Under the pieces are notes generated by a model. That model worked only from the letters and a program-made list of their open reading frames with translations, made no database searches and was not told the origin of the DNA. The translations under genes and the position numbers were made by a program. Shown one piece after another: positions 34,489 through 41,995 of a stretch of 64,000 nt of DNA; within the stretch, counting starts at the first letter, position 1, and every line of letters starts with the position of its first letter. This DNA is from Sphingobium sp. AP49 (lineage in GTDB: Bacteria; Pseudomonadota; Alphaproteobacteria; Sphingomonadales; Sphingomonadaceae): positions 3,755,001-3,819,000 of the forward strand of contig NZ_CP124576.1 in the NCBI RefSeq assembly GCF_000281715.2, read 5' to 3'.

Positions 34489-35562
34489 ATGCGAAGGGTT
34501 ATTCAGATAGTGGCGGCGCTGGCAAGCCTGTCCGTCACCAGCGCGACAGCGGTGGCGCAAAGGCCGACCGGCTATCCGCGTTCCTATGACGATCTGGTCG
34601 CCGATGCCCGCGCTGAGCGGCAGGTGATCGTCTATGCCAATGCCGACACATCCGAAATGGCACCCGTCATCCTGGCGTTCCAGCGCCGCTATCCTGGTGT
34701 CACCGTCAGCTATTCCGATCTCGGGTCAAACGAGATGTTCCGCCGCTTCTCGACCGAGGCGCGCGGCGGCAGGATGTCGGCCGACCTGGTCTGGTCGTCG
34801 GCGATGGACCAGCAGGTCAAGCTGATCAACGATGGTTTCGCCCAGGCCTATGCCAGCCCTGAAAAGCCCGCTCTCCCACCATCGGCGGTCTGGAAGAATA
34901 TGGGTTTCGGCGTCACCGCCGAGCCGATCGCCTATGTCTACAACAAGAAGGCGATACCCCACCCCCCACGCAGCCATGCCGCGCTGGAGGCGATGCTGCG
35001 CCAGGATCGCAAGGTGCTGACCGGCAAGGTCGCGACCTTCGATCCTGACAAGTCCAACACCGGCTATCTCTATTTGACCCAGGATTATGCCATTACCCGC
35101 GACACCCGCTCGCTGGTGGAGGCGATGGCTGCAACCCGGCCGCAATTGCACATCACCACCGAACCGATGCTGCGTGGTGTGGCCGAGGGCAAATATGCGA
35201 TCGCTTATAATGTGATCGGTTCCTACGCGGTCGAACGCGCCCGGCGCGATCCGCGCATCGGCGTGGTGTTTCCCGAAGATTATACCATCGTGATGTCGCG
35301 CATCGCCTTCATCGCGCGTGAAGCGCGGCATCCTGCCGCCGCCAAGCTGTTTCTCGATTTCCTGCTGTCGCGCGAGGGGCAATCGCTGCTCGCCCAGCAT
35401 AGCCTCTGGCCGGTGCGCACCGACATCAAGGGACGTCGCCTGCCCGCTGCCCAGGCCCGCGCGATCCGCGTCGGCCCGCAGCTTCTCGTCAATCTCGACC
35501 GCCTCACGCGCCAGCGCTTCCTGCGCGAATGGCAGGCGGCGCTTGTTTCAGGAGCCCGATAA
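34489..35562 (+). CDS. Periplasmic solute-binding protein without an ABC transporter (357 aa)
   Basis: A type-2 periplasmic binding protein of the iron(III)/AfuA-like group. The signal peptide ends at about residue 24 (SATAVAQ), and the fold blocks RQVIVYANADTSEMAPVILAF, PGVTVSYSDLGSNEMFRRF, FDPDKSNTGYLYLTQDYA and VFPEDYTIVMSRIAFI are seen. No permease or ATPase gene is adjacent. It heads a porin and citrate-carrier operon and diverges from a TctDE pair, so it may bind a carboxylate or its metal complex and signal to the kinase rather than feed a transporter. The ATG at 34489 has AGGAG 8 nt upstream. Confidence 0.85.
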   Translation: MRRVIQIVAALASLSVTSATAVAQRPTGYPRSYDDLVADARAERQVIVYANADTSEMAPVILAFQRRYPGVTVSYSDLGSNEMFRRFSTEARGGRMSADLVWSSAMDQQVKLINDGFAQAYASPEKPALPPSAVWKNMGFGVTAEPIAYVYNKKAIPHPPRSHAALEAMLRQDRKVLTGKVATFDPDKSNTGYLYLTQDYAITRDTRSLVEAMAATRPQLHITTEPMLRGVAEGKYAIAYNVIGSYAVERARRDPRIGVVFPEDYTIVMSRIAFIAREARHPAAAKLFLDFLLSREGQSLLAQHSLWPVRTDIKGRRLPAAQARAIRVGPQLLVNLDRLTRQRFLREWQAALVSGAR

Positions 35563-35564
35563 GC

Positions 35565-37058
35565 ATGTCCCACCTGATGTTGCGCAGCGGTTGCGCCGCG
35601 CTGGCGTTGATCATTGCCACCCCCGCGCTTGCCCAGACGCCCAGTCCCGACGAACTGGCCGCACTGGTCAAGGCCCAGGCCGTGGAGATCGCCACGCTCA
35701 AGGCCCGGCTCGACAAGCTGGAGGGCCAACAGGTCGCCGCACAGGCGGCAACGCAACAGGCGGCAACGCAGCAGCCTGCGCCGCAGATGGCGCAGCAGGA
35801 CGCCACCCAGCCGCTGGTGATCACCCCCTTCGCGCCGCAGATCGTGCCGCCCGGCCCCGCTGACCTCGACGTGGCACAGGCCCGTGCGGTCGCCGCCAAC
35901 CCGGCCGGGGTCACCACCGAATGGGGGGCGGGCCTGCCTGTCTTCCGTTCGGCCGACGGCGTCTTCACCTACAAGCCGCGTGGCCGCATCCTGGTCGATG
36001 TCAGCTCGACCATGGGCTCGAAATATAATGGCCGCAACACCACCACGACCGGCATGCGTGCGCTGCGCCTGGGTCTGGAAGGCGGCGTCGGCCCACATTT
36101 CTTCTACCAGTTTGAAAGCGATTTTTCGGAGAATGAGGTCGACATCGTCACCGCTTTTCTGGGCTATCGCAACAAGATCAGCAGCAAGATCGACTATGAT
36201 GTGCGCGCCGGCCACCTGTTCAACGACCGTTCGTTCGAGGGCAGCACCGGATCTGATTCGACGCCCTTCCTGGAACGTACCGTGGTCGCGACAGCGATCA
36301 TCCCGCAGCGCGGCTTCTATGGCATCGGCATCATGGGCCGCATGTTCGGACCCAATTGGCACGCCTCGCTCAGCGTGACCGGCGACCGGGTCGATGGCGA
36401 CCAGACCACCAATGACAGCCGCACGCTGATGGCGCGCGCGCACTGGAACCCGATCAAGACCGATCGATCGCTGCTGCATGTCGGCGGCTGGTTCTTCGAC
36501 GAGGCACTCTCTTCCGCCGCGACCACGCTGACCCGCAGCACCGTGATCGGTGGTCGCTTCAACGGCGCGGTGCGCGTGACGACCGGCGAACTGCTCGGCG
36601 GCAAGTCGGACACCGGCTATGGCGTCGAGTTGGGCGGCTATACCGGCGGCCTGTGGGTGATGGGCGAGGCCGGGCAGCGGATCGCACGGCTCGACGGCGG
36701 CCGCTCTGACTTCAAGAGCAAGGCGTGGAGCCTATCAACCGGCCTGTTCCTGACGGGTGAATTGCCGCCCTATAACCCCCGCCTCGGCAGTTTTGGCCAA
36801 CCCAATGTACTCGACCCCGTTCTGGACGGCGGATCCGGCGCGATCGAACTCACCGCCCGCTACGAGAATCTCGATTATACCGACCTGCTGCTGGGTGGCG
36901 AAGGTTGGGCCGCGACGCTGGGCGTCAACTGGTACCTCAACAGCTTCACCCGCATCCAGCTGAACGGCATCCAGTGGCACAGCGACAATCGTACCGGCGC
37001 CTATACCGGCAGCGACGATGGCCAGACCATCAGCGCCCGTGTCGGCGTGACATTCTAA
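35565..37058 (+). CDS. OprO/OprP-family outer-membrane porin (497 aa)
   Basis: The signal peptide (MSHLMLRSGCAALALIIATPALAQ) is followed by a short coiled coil at about 25-55 (ELAALVKAQAVEIATLKARLDKL-type heptads) that probably trimerises the porin, then a Gln/Ala-rich linker and a barrel. The barrel blocks KYNGRNTTTTGMRALRLGL, FYQFESDFSENEVDIVTAFLGY and a C-terminal phenylalanine (ISARVGVTF) fit the phosphate-selective porin family. In this operon it more likely passes citrate or another anion. The ATG at 35565 has AGGAG 10 nt upstream and lies 2 nt after the binding-protein stop. Confidence 0.9.
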   Translation: MSHLMLRSGCAALALIIATPALAQTPSPDELAALVKAQAVEIATLKARLDKLEGQQVAAQAATQQAATQQPAPQMAQQDATQPLVITPFAPQIVPPGPADLDVAQARAVAANPAGVTTEWGAGLPVFRSADGVFTYKPRGRILVDVSSTMGSKYNGRNTTTTGMRALRLGLEGGVGPHFFYQFESDFSENEVDIVTAFLGYRNKISSKIDYDVRAGHLFNDRSFEGSTGSDSTPFLERTVVATAIIPQRGFYGIGIMGRMFGPNWHASLSVTGDRVDGDQTTNDSRTLMARAHWNPIKTDRSLLHVGGWFFDEALSSAATTLTRSTVIGGRFNGAVRVTTGELLGGKSDTGYGVELGGYTGGLWVMGEAGQRIARLDGGRSDFKSKAWSLSTGLFLTGELPPYNPRLGSFGQPNVLDPVLDGGSGAIELTARYENLDYTDLLLGGEGWAATLGVNWYLNSFTRIQLNGIQWHSDNRTGAYTGSDDGQTISARVGVTF

Positions 37059-37092
37059 TCTCTCAACCACCATCTCCTTCAAGGACGCAGCG

Positions 37093-38394
37093 ATGAACCT
37101 TGCCCTGCTCGGCTTCCTGATGGTCGCCACCTTCATGACGCTGATCATGACCAAAAAGATGACACCGCTGGTCGCGCTGATCGTCATCCCTTCGCTGTTC
37201 GGCGTGATCGCCGGCCAGGCCGCCGGCCTTGGCGACATGATGATCGATGGCATCAAGAATCTGGCGCCCACCGGCGTCATGCTATTGTTTGCCATCCTCT
37301 TCTTCTCGACCATGACCGACACCGGCCTGTTCGATCCATTGGTCGGCCGCCTGGTGAAGCTGGTGCATGGCGATCCGCTGCTGATCCTCTTGGGAACGGT
37401 CGTGCTCTGCGCGGTCGTCAGCCTCGACGGCGACGGATCGACCACCTACATCATCACCATCGCCGCGCTGCTCCCCCTCTATAAAAGGTTCGACATGAAC
37501 CGGCTCTATCTCGTCTGCCTGCTGATGGTGACGAGCGGGATCATGAACCTCACCCCCTGGGGCGGCCCCACCGCCCGCGCCGCCAGCGCGCTGAAGCTGG
37601 ACCCGGCCACCCTTTTCCTGCCGCTCATCCCCGGCATGATCGGCGGCCTTGCCTTCCTGCTCGGCCTCGCCTTCTGGTTCGGCATCAAGGAACGCCGCCG
37701 CCTGGGCAAGGTCCATGCCCACCAGTCCGCCGCCCCGTCGGACCTGGGCGTGTCGCAATATCCCGAAGCCCGCCGGCCGCATCTGCGCTGGTTCAACGGC
37801 CTGCTGGTGGTAGCGCTGCTGGTGCTGTTGGTCTGGGGTGTGCTGCCGCTGTCGGTGCTGATGATGATCGCCTTCGCCATCGCCATGATCGTCAACTATC
37901 CCGGCGTCGCCCAGCAGAAGGAACGGATCGCTGCCCATGCCGGCAATGTCCTTGCCGTCGTGTCGCTGATCTTCGCGGCCGGCATCTTCACCGGTATCCT
38001 GGGCGGCACCGGCATGGTCGAGGCGATGAGCAAGGAAGTCGTCGGCGTCATCCCGCCCGCGCTTGGCCCCTATATGGCGCCGATCACCGCCCTGCTCTCC
38101 ATGCCCTTCACCTTCTTCCTCTCCAACGACGCCTTCTATTTCGGCATGCTGCCGATCCTGGCCGAAGCCGGCGCCCATTATGGCGTCGAACCGATGGCGA
38201 TCGCTCGTGCCTCGCTGATGGGCCAGCCGGTCCATCTGCTCAGCCCCCTGGTCCCCTCCACCTATCTGCTGGTCAGCCTGGCGGGCGTGGACCTGGCCGA
38301 TCACCAGCGCTTCACCCTGTTGCCCGCCGCCGCCGTTGGCATCGTCATGACCCTGGTCGGCATGATCGCCCTGGCCTTCCCCTTTGTCGCCTAG
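37093..38394 (+). CDS. CitMHS-family citrate:cation symporter (433 aa)
   Basis: An inner-membrane carrier with about 11-12 helices, of the family that takes up citrate complexed with Mg2+ or Ca2+ together with protons. Family blocks are VVSLDGDGSTTYIITIAALLP, GIMNLTPWGGPTARAASAL and LSNDAFYFGMLPILAEAGAHYG. It follows the porin by 34 nt. With the binding protein and TctDE it makes a coherent citrate-uptake unit. Confidence 0.93.
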   Translation: MNLALLGFLMVATFMTLIMTKKMTPLVALIVIPSLFGVIAGQAAGLGDMMIDGIKNLAPTGVMLLFAILFFSTMTDTGLFDPLVGRLVKLVHGDPLLILLGTVVLCAVVSLDGDGSTTYIITIAALLPLYKRFDMNRLYLVCLLMVTSGIMNLTPWGGPTARAASALKLDPATLFLPLIPGMIGGLAFLLGLAFWFGIKERRRLGKVHAHQSAAPSDLGVSQYPEARRPHLRWFNGLLVVALLVLLVWGVLPLSVLMMIAFAIAMIVNYPGVAQQKERIAAHAGNVLAVVSLIFAAGIFTGILGGTGMVEAMSKEVVGVIPPALGPYMAPITALLSMPFTFFLSNDAFYFGMLPILAEAGAHYGVEPMAIARASLMGQPVHLLSPLVPSTYLLVSLAGVDLADHQRFTLLPAAAVGIVMTLVGMIALAFPFVA

Positions 38395-39442
38395 GGGATT
38401 GGACACGCTCCTCCGCTTCCTGTCGGCGCTTGCCGTCGGGGCGGCCGGCGGCGCGCTTTTCTGGTCGATCCATGCGCCACTGCCCTGGGTGCTCGGATCG
38501 ATGGCGGCCTGCGCGGTCGCCAGCGTCGCCGGTTTGCCGATCCAGGCCTCCGCCGCCACCCGCCGCCCGATGGCGGCGGTGATCGGCGTGGTGCTGGGCA
38601 GTAGCTTCGGCCCGCACCTCCTGCCGCAGGTGCGCGAATGGATCGTCCCGCTCGCCGCCCTGCCCTTCTTCCTCGCCACCGCCGCGCTGCTGTGCGTCAC
38701 CTATTTCCGCAGGATTGCGAAATTCGATCCGGCCACCGCCTATTTCGCCGGCATGCCCGGCGGCATTGCCGAGATGGTGGTGATGGGGGCCGAACGCGGT
38801 GCTGACGAACGCGCCATCGGCCTGATCCACGGCGCGCGCATCTTCCTCGTCGTCTTCATCCTGCCCTTCCTGATCCGGCTCGATCATGTGCCGGTCGCGG
38901 CCAGCCGGATCGCCCCCGTGACGGGCGATATAGCCAGTTGGTCATTGCTCTTCTGGGGCCTGGGTTGCGCGGCGATCGGGCTCTTGATCGGCCGCCTGTT
39001 GCGCCTGCCGGCCTGGCATCTGGTCGGGCCACTCGCGGTCAGCGCGGCGGTGCATATGAGCGGGCTGGCCGATTTCCGCATTCCCGGCTGGGCGCTGGCG
39101 GCGGCACAGGTGGGGCTGGGCGCAACGATCGGCTGCCGCTTCGTCGGGCTGAGCCTGAAGGAATTGCTGCGCACGTTGGCGCTGGCGGCGGGATCGACAG
39201 CCATTTTGCTGGCCGTCACCTTCGCCTGGGCGGCGGGGATCGGCACGCTCGCCGGGGTCGATCCGGTGCTGCTGACGCTCGCCTATTCGCCGGGCGGCCT
39301 AGCGGAAATGAGCATGGTCGCGCTCAGCCTGGCGCTGGAGCCGGGCGTCGTCATCATCCACCATCTGACCCGCGTGATCCTGGTTCTGATCGGCGCGCCG
39401 ATCGGCTTTGCCTCCATGGGACGGAAAGGCGGGGCCGACTGA
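38384..39442 (+). CDS. AbrB-family integral membrane protein (about 352 aa, non-ATG start)
   Basis: Two homologous halves of membrane helices, the AbrB duplication family formerly named after ammonia monooxygenase or AbrB regulators; the real function is not known, and a transport role is plausible. Blocks include AAVIGVVLGSSFGPHLL, YFAGMPGGIAEMVVMG in the first half and TLAYSPGGLAEMSMVAL in the second, the repeated GG(I/L)AEM motif. No ATG fits; TTG at 38384 (overlapping the CitMHS stop) or TTG at 38399 is the likely start. It may be co-transcribed with the citrate carrier. Confidence 0.85.
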   Translation: MSPRGLDTLLRFLSALAVGAAGGALFWSIHAPLPWVLGSMAACAVASVAGLPIQASAATRRPMAAVIGVVLGSSFGPHLLPQVREWIVPLAALPFFLATAALLCVTYFRRIAKFDPATAYFAGMPGGIAEMVVMGAERGADERAIGLIHGARIFLVVFILPFLIRLDHVPVAASRIAPVTGDIASWSLLFWGLGCAAIGLLIGRLLRLPAWHLVGPLAVSAAVHMSGLADFRIPGWALAAAQVGLGATIGCRFVGLSLKELLRTLALAAGSTAILLAVTFAWAAGIGTLAGVDPVLLTLAYSPGGLAEMSMVALSLALEPGVVIIHHLTRVILVLIGAPIGFASMGRKGGAD

Positions 39443-39451
39443 CCGGCCCCG
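39430..39451. terminator. Terminator-like hairpin between AbrB-family and TerC-family genes
   Basis: CGGGGCCG (39430-39437) pairs perfectly with CGGCCCCG (39444-39451). The loop contains the stop codon of the upstream gene, and GTTTTAG follows about 10 nt later on the plus strand. It can serve both convergent genes. Confidence 0.5.
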
Positions 39452-39463
39452 CACTTCTTCGTT

Positions 39464-40117
39464 TTAGAACAGGGTGATAAGACCCGTCGCCGGGTCGATC
39501 GCGCCTTCATAGATCATCTTGGCGGCGACATAGAGGATCACGACGAGACCGAAATAGGCGATCGCACGATAGCGTTCGATCACGCGGGCCAACAGGTTCG
39601 CCGCCACGCCCATCAGCGCGACCGACAGGACAAGCCCGATCACCAGGATGCCGGGATGCGCGCGCGCCGCACCGGCCACCGCCAGCACATTGTCCAGGCT
39701 CATGCTGACATCGGCGATCGCGACCGCCCAGGCGGCCTGGGCGAAACCCTTGGGCGCGGCCTTGCCCGACATATGCTCGGCATTTTCAGGGTGGCCGTGC
39801 GCGCGCAGTTCGCGCCACATCTTCCAGGCGACCCAGACCAGCAGCAAGCCACCGGCAAAGACCAGGCCGACCAGTTGCATCAATTGTGTCACCAGCAGCG
39901 CGAAGGCGATGCGCAGCACCAGCGCCGCGATCACACCGATCGCGATCACCTTGCGGCGAGATGCAGGCGGCAGGCCGGCCGCCAGGGCGCCGACGACGAT
40001 CGCATTGTCCGCCGCCAGCATGATGTCGATCAGCACGACCTGGCCAAAGGCGGCCAGCGCGGATGGAGAGCCGAGATTGGAGAAATCGGCGACTATGTGT
40101 GTCCAGATATCGTTCAT
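39464..40117 (-). CDS. TerC-family integral membrane protein, possible metal exporter (217 aa)
   Basis: Seven hydrophobic helices with the duplicated family signature: IDIMLAADNAIVVGALAAGL in the first half and IADVSMSLDNVLAVAGAARA in the second, each with the acidic D-N pair thought to line a cation path. YkoY/Alx/TerC relatives export Mn2+ or take part in metal handling. The ATG at 40117 (MNDIWTHI) is preceded by GAGAGG; the frame to 40144 adds only leader sequence. The leader at 40118-40261 folds into several stems, one of which covers the ribosome site. Confidence 0.9.
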   Translation of the reverse strand: MNDIWTHIVADFSNLGSPSALAAFGQVVLIDIMLAADNAIVVGALAAGLPPASRRKVIAIGVIAALVLRIAFALLVTQLMQLVGLVFAGGLLLVWVAWKMWRELRAHGHPENAEHMSGKAAPKGFAQAAWAVAIADVSMSLDNVLAVAGAARAHPGILVIGLVLSVALMGVAANLLARVIERYRAIAYFGLVVILYVAAKMIYEGAIDPATGLITLF

Positions 40118-40261
40118 AAATCCTCTCGCCGTCCCGCAAGGCAACGAGGTGAGAACATCACCGTCGCAGCGAGCAGCCTATTGGGTGTGAATTGGGCCGT
40201 CGCCGATTAGACCAGCAGCCTGTCATCAACCTTTCAGCACGCCTCCTCCGGACCGACGGCC
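40118..40261 (-). promoter_or_regulatory. Structured 5' leader of the TerC-family gene, possible riboswitch
   Basis: On the transcript a hairpin at 40149-40122 pairs a CCTCG with CGAGAGG and so hides the ribosome-binding GAGAGG. A second stem, GGTGA/TCACC (40162-40148), shares two bases with it and would compete. Further upstream an 8-bp perfect stem (40254-40261 with 40195-40202) encloses 51 nt. TerC/YkoY genes are often under Mn2+-sensing yybP-ykoY riboswitches. I cannot identify that motif's hallmark loop GGGGAGUAG here, so the class is left open. Confidence 0.4.
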
Positions 40262-40592
40262 GTGACCAGGGCTGACACGGTCCATAGGCCAGAAAATATG
40301 TAGAACACACGCCCCTTCGGATGCGTGCGGCGTGACAAAACGGGCGCAAACGATACTGGCAATATTCCGACCGCCCTATTCAATCACTTGATAAATTTGA
40401 ATAATTATATTTCGATAAGCATCATCATTGCGCTCTGCCGCTAGGAAGCGCGTGCGACGGAAGAGGTGCGCAAATCTTGTAAAATGGCCGATTGCCCCAT
40501 TTCATTCTTAATCGGACATTGTGCTTAATATCGGTCGGGCTGAAGATATGCCGTACCGGCCGAACCGATCGGCATGGCGGCGAGCAGAAGGA
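40262..40592. other. Intergenic region with AT-rich block upstream of the PAS gene
   Basis: No gene is seen. Bases 40377-40431 are strikingly AT-rich for this GC-rich genome (TTGATAAATTTGAATAATTA and flanks) and probably hold promoter elements of the PAS gene. A GC hairpin lies at about 40308-40333 (CACGC with GCGTG). Confidence 0.4.
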
Positions 40593-41543
40593 ATGGCCGT
40601 GCCCGACGCCAATACCGATCGCGTATCCGCCGCCGAAATGGTGCGCCATTTCTCGTCCATCCGGAAGCGGGCAGCGCAGGCGCCCGTCTACATCACCCAT
40701 CATGGCCGTGACACCCATGTCCTGTGTCCAGCACATCATTTCCATGCCCTTCACGATCTGGGGGGACAGGCCGAGCAATCCATCCTGCCGCTCGATGCAC
40801 TACAATTGTCGGCCTGGATCGACCAGGGCATGATCCTGTTCGACCAGGATGGCATGGTGACCCATGCCAATGGCGCATTGCTGGCCATGATGCCGCACGA
40901 TCCCAATGGCATGATCGGTACGCCGCTATTCACGGCTCTGCCAGAACTGTCGGGCAGCCTGGCGGAACCCTATGTGCGTCGTGCGATGCGGCATGCCGAA
41001 CTGGCCTTGTTCGACATGCGCTCGCCCTTTCTGCCCGACCGTTGGCTACAATGCCGGATCGCACCGGTCGGCCGGCAGATCGTGTTGTTGATCCGCGATG
41101 TCACGCGCGACATGGATGCCCTGCGCCAGGGAGAGCAGCAGGATGAACTCATGCGGGCGATCGAGGCCAGCGGCCAGGTCGGCTATGTCCGACTGACGGC
41201 ACGCGGCTATGTGCAGAGCGTCAACGACGCCTTTGCCGCGCTGATCGGCATGGCGGAACGACAGATGATCGACATGCATTTCTGTCGCCTGACTGAACCC
41301 AATGCGCGTATCGCACTCAGCGACGAATTGGAAATCGTGCTTGGCCAGGGAAAGGATCGCGCCGTGCGCGCCCGGTTGCTGCACGGGGAAGGTCGCTTGC
41401 TCGACGTCCAGATGGGCATGACCTGCATCCGCAGCGCCTATGGCCATGATGGGGCTGCCGTCATTGTCAGTCCCGCAGTCCATGTGCAGCAACCGACCGG
41501 CTTCACCGACAACATGAATGGGCACAATCTGCGAATCGCATAA
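40593..41543 (+). CDS. PAS-domain protein without visible output domain, next to the peptide export locus (316 aa, start uncertain)
   Basis: The N-terminal about 55 residues resemble a Phd/YefM-like antitoxin fold (VSAAEMVRHFSSIRKRAAQAPVYITHHGRDTHVL). Two PAS-like domains follow: MILFDQDGMVTHANGALLAMM at about 80-100 and VRLTARGYVQSVNDAFAALIG at about 205-225. No kinase, GGDEF or HTH domain is present. It lies 227 nt upstream of the double-glycine peptide gene on the same strand, so a regulatory or sensing role for that locus is likely. The start could also be at 40548 or 40521; 40593 gives MAVPDANTDRVS. Confidence 0.65.
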   Translation: MAVPDANTDRVSAAEMVRHFSSIRKRAAQAPVYITHHGRDTHVLCPAHHFHALHDLGGQAEQSILPLDALQLSAWIDQGMILFDQDGMVTHANGALLAMMPHDPNGMIGTPLFTALPELSGSLAEPYVRRAMRHAELALFDMRSPFLPDRWLQCRIAPVGRQIVLLIRDVTRDMDALRQGEQQDELMRAIEASGQVGYVRLTARGYVQSVNDAFAALIGMAERQMIDMHFCRLTEPNARIALSDELEIVLGQGKDRAVRARLLHGEGRLLDVQMGMTCIRSAYGHDGAAVIVSPAVHVQQPTGFTDNMNGHNLRIA

Positions 41544-41555
41544 GGTCAGTCAAAT

Positions 41556-41583
41556 TATGTATTATTAGGTACGATAATACATA
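41556..41583. promoter_or_regulatory. Perfect AT-rich inverted repeat upstream of the peptide gene
   Basis: TATGTATTAT (41556-41565) and ATAATACATA (41574-41583) are perfect 10-bp complements with the 8-nt spacer TAGGTACG. It begins 13 nt after the PAS-gene stop and lies about 190 nt before the peptide start. The low GC and lack of T-run argue for a protein-binding operator rather than a terminator. The remaining 41584-41757 shows no gene. Confidence 0.55.
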
Positions 41584-41770
41584 TTACCGACATACTATTG
41601 CAGTTCGCTTCACCAAGGCACTAATTCCAATTACATTCTGTCTCCATCAAAGACACATAGCGCCATCGCTGCATATTGGTGAAATTTTTCTCACGCCATA
41701 TCCATGTCGAGCCGCCTTCCTGTTCCACTCGGATGAAGGCCGGCATCGAGCAAATGAGAAAGGAACTGAT

Positions 41771-41911
41771 ATGCGTACTCTCGAAACGAAAGAGGTTGCC
41801 CAGGTTTCCGGTGGTCTTCTGGGCCTGAAGCTCAATGTCCTGAACCTCGTCAAGATCAGCGCTCGCGTCGATCTGGACGACAAGAAGGATCGTCGCGGCC
41901 GCTACTGCTAA
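41771..41911 (+). CDS. Double-glycine-leader peptide, bacteriocin/microcin-like (46 aa)
   Basis: A short gene with AGGA 7 nt before its ATG. The leader MRTLETKEVAQVSGG matches the double-glycine export consensus exactly: L at -12, E at -8, V at -7, V at -4, and SGG at -3 to -1. Cleavage would release a 31-residue core that is hydrophobic at first (LLGLKLNVLNLVKISA) and then strongly charged (RVDLDDKKDRRGRYC), ending in its only cysteine. The downstream genes encode an adaptor, an ABC transporter with the matching C39 leader peptidase, and a TolC-like channel, so export past both membranes is expected. It could be an antibacterial peptide or a signal; I recognise no close family. It has no glycine-zipper or lanthipeptide features. 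Confidence 0.85.
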   Translation: MRTLETKEVAQVSGGLLGLKLNVLNLVKISARVDLDDKKDRRGRYC

Positions 41912-41917
41912 GGCCCC

Positions 41918-41942
41918 GCCGCCCCGACCCGGACGGGGTGGC
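41918..41942 (+). terminator. Hairpin between the peptide gene and the export operon, possible attenuator
   Basis: GCCGCCCCG (41918-41926) pairs with CGGGGTGGC (41934-41942) with one G-T wobble and a 7-nt loop, 6 nt after the peptide stop. A short TTTT lies about 25 nt further on. It could keep peptide mRNA in excess over exporter mRNA. Confidence 0.5.
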
Positions 41943-41995
41943 ACCCGCAGCCGCCCCGTCCCTTTTCCGCCCGCTCTCGTCGCACAGGATCGACC

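Noticed and set aside
39430..39451. Hairpin considered as a riboswitch element
   Set aside because: Symmetric GC stem around a stop codon between convergent genes; a terminator is the simpler reading.
41771..41911. Lasso peptide, lanthipeptide or contact-dependent glycine-zipper bacteriocin
   Set aside because: No maturation enzymes are nearby, the core has no Ser/Thr-Cys pairing, no lasso acceptor pattern and no GxxxG repeats.
41621..41944. 107-codon minus-strand frame over the peptide gene as a possible immunity protein
   Set aside because: It covers the promoter region and the peptide gene on the other strand, lacks a ribosome site and shows only one weak hydrophobic stretch; the plus-strand peptide with its exact GG leader is far better supported.
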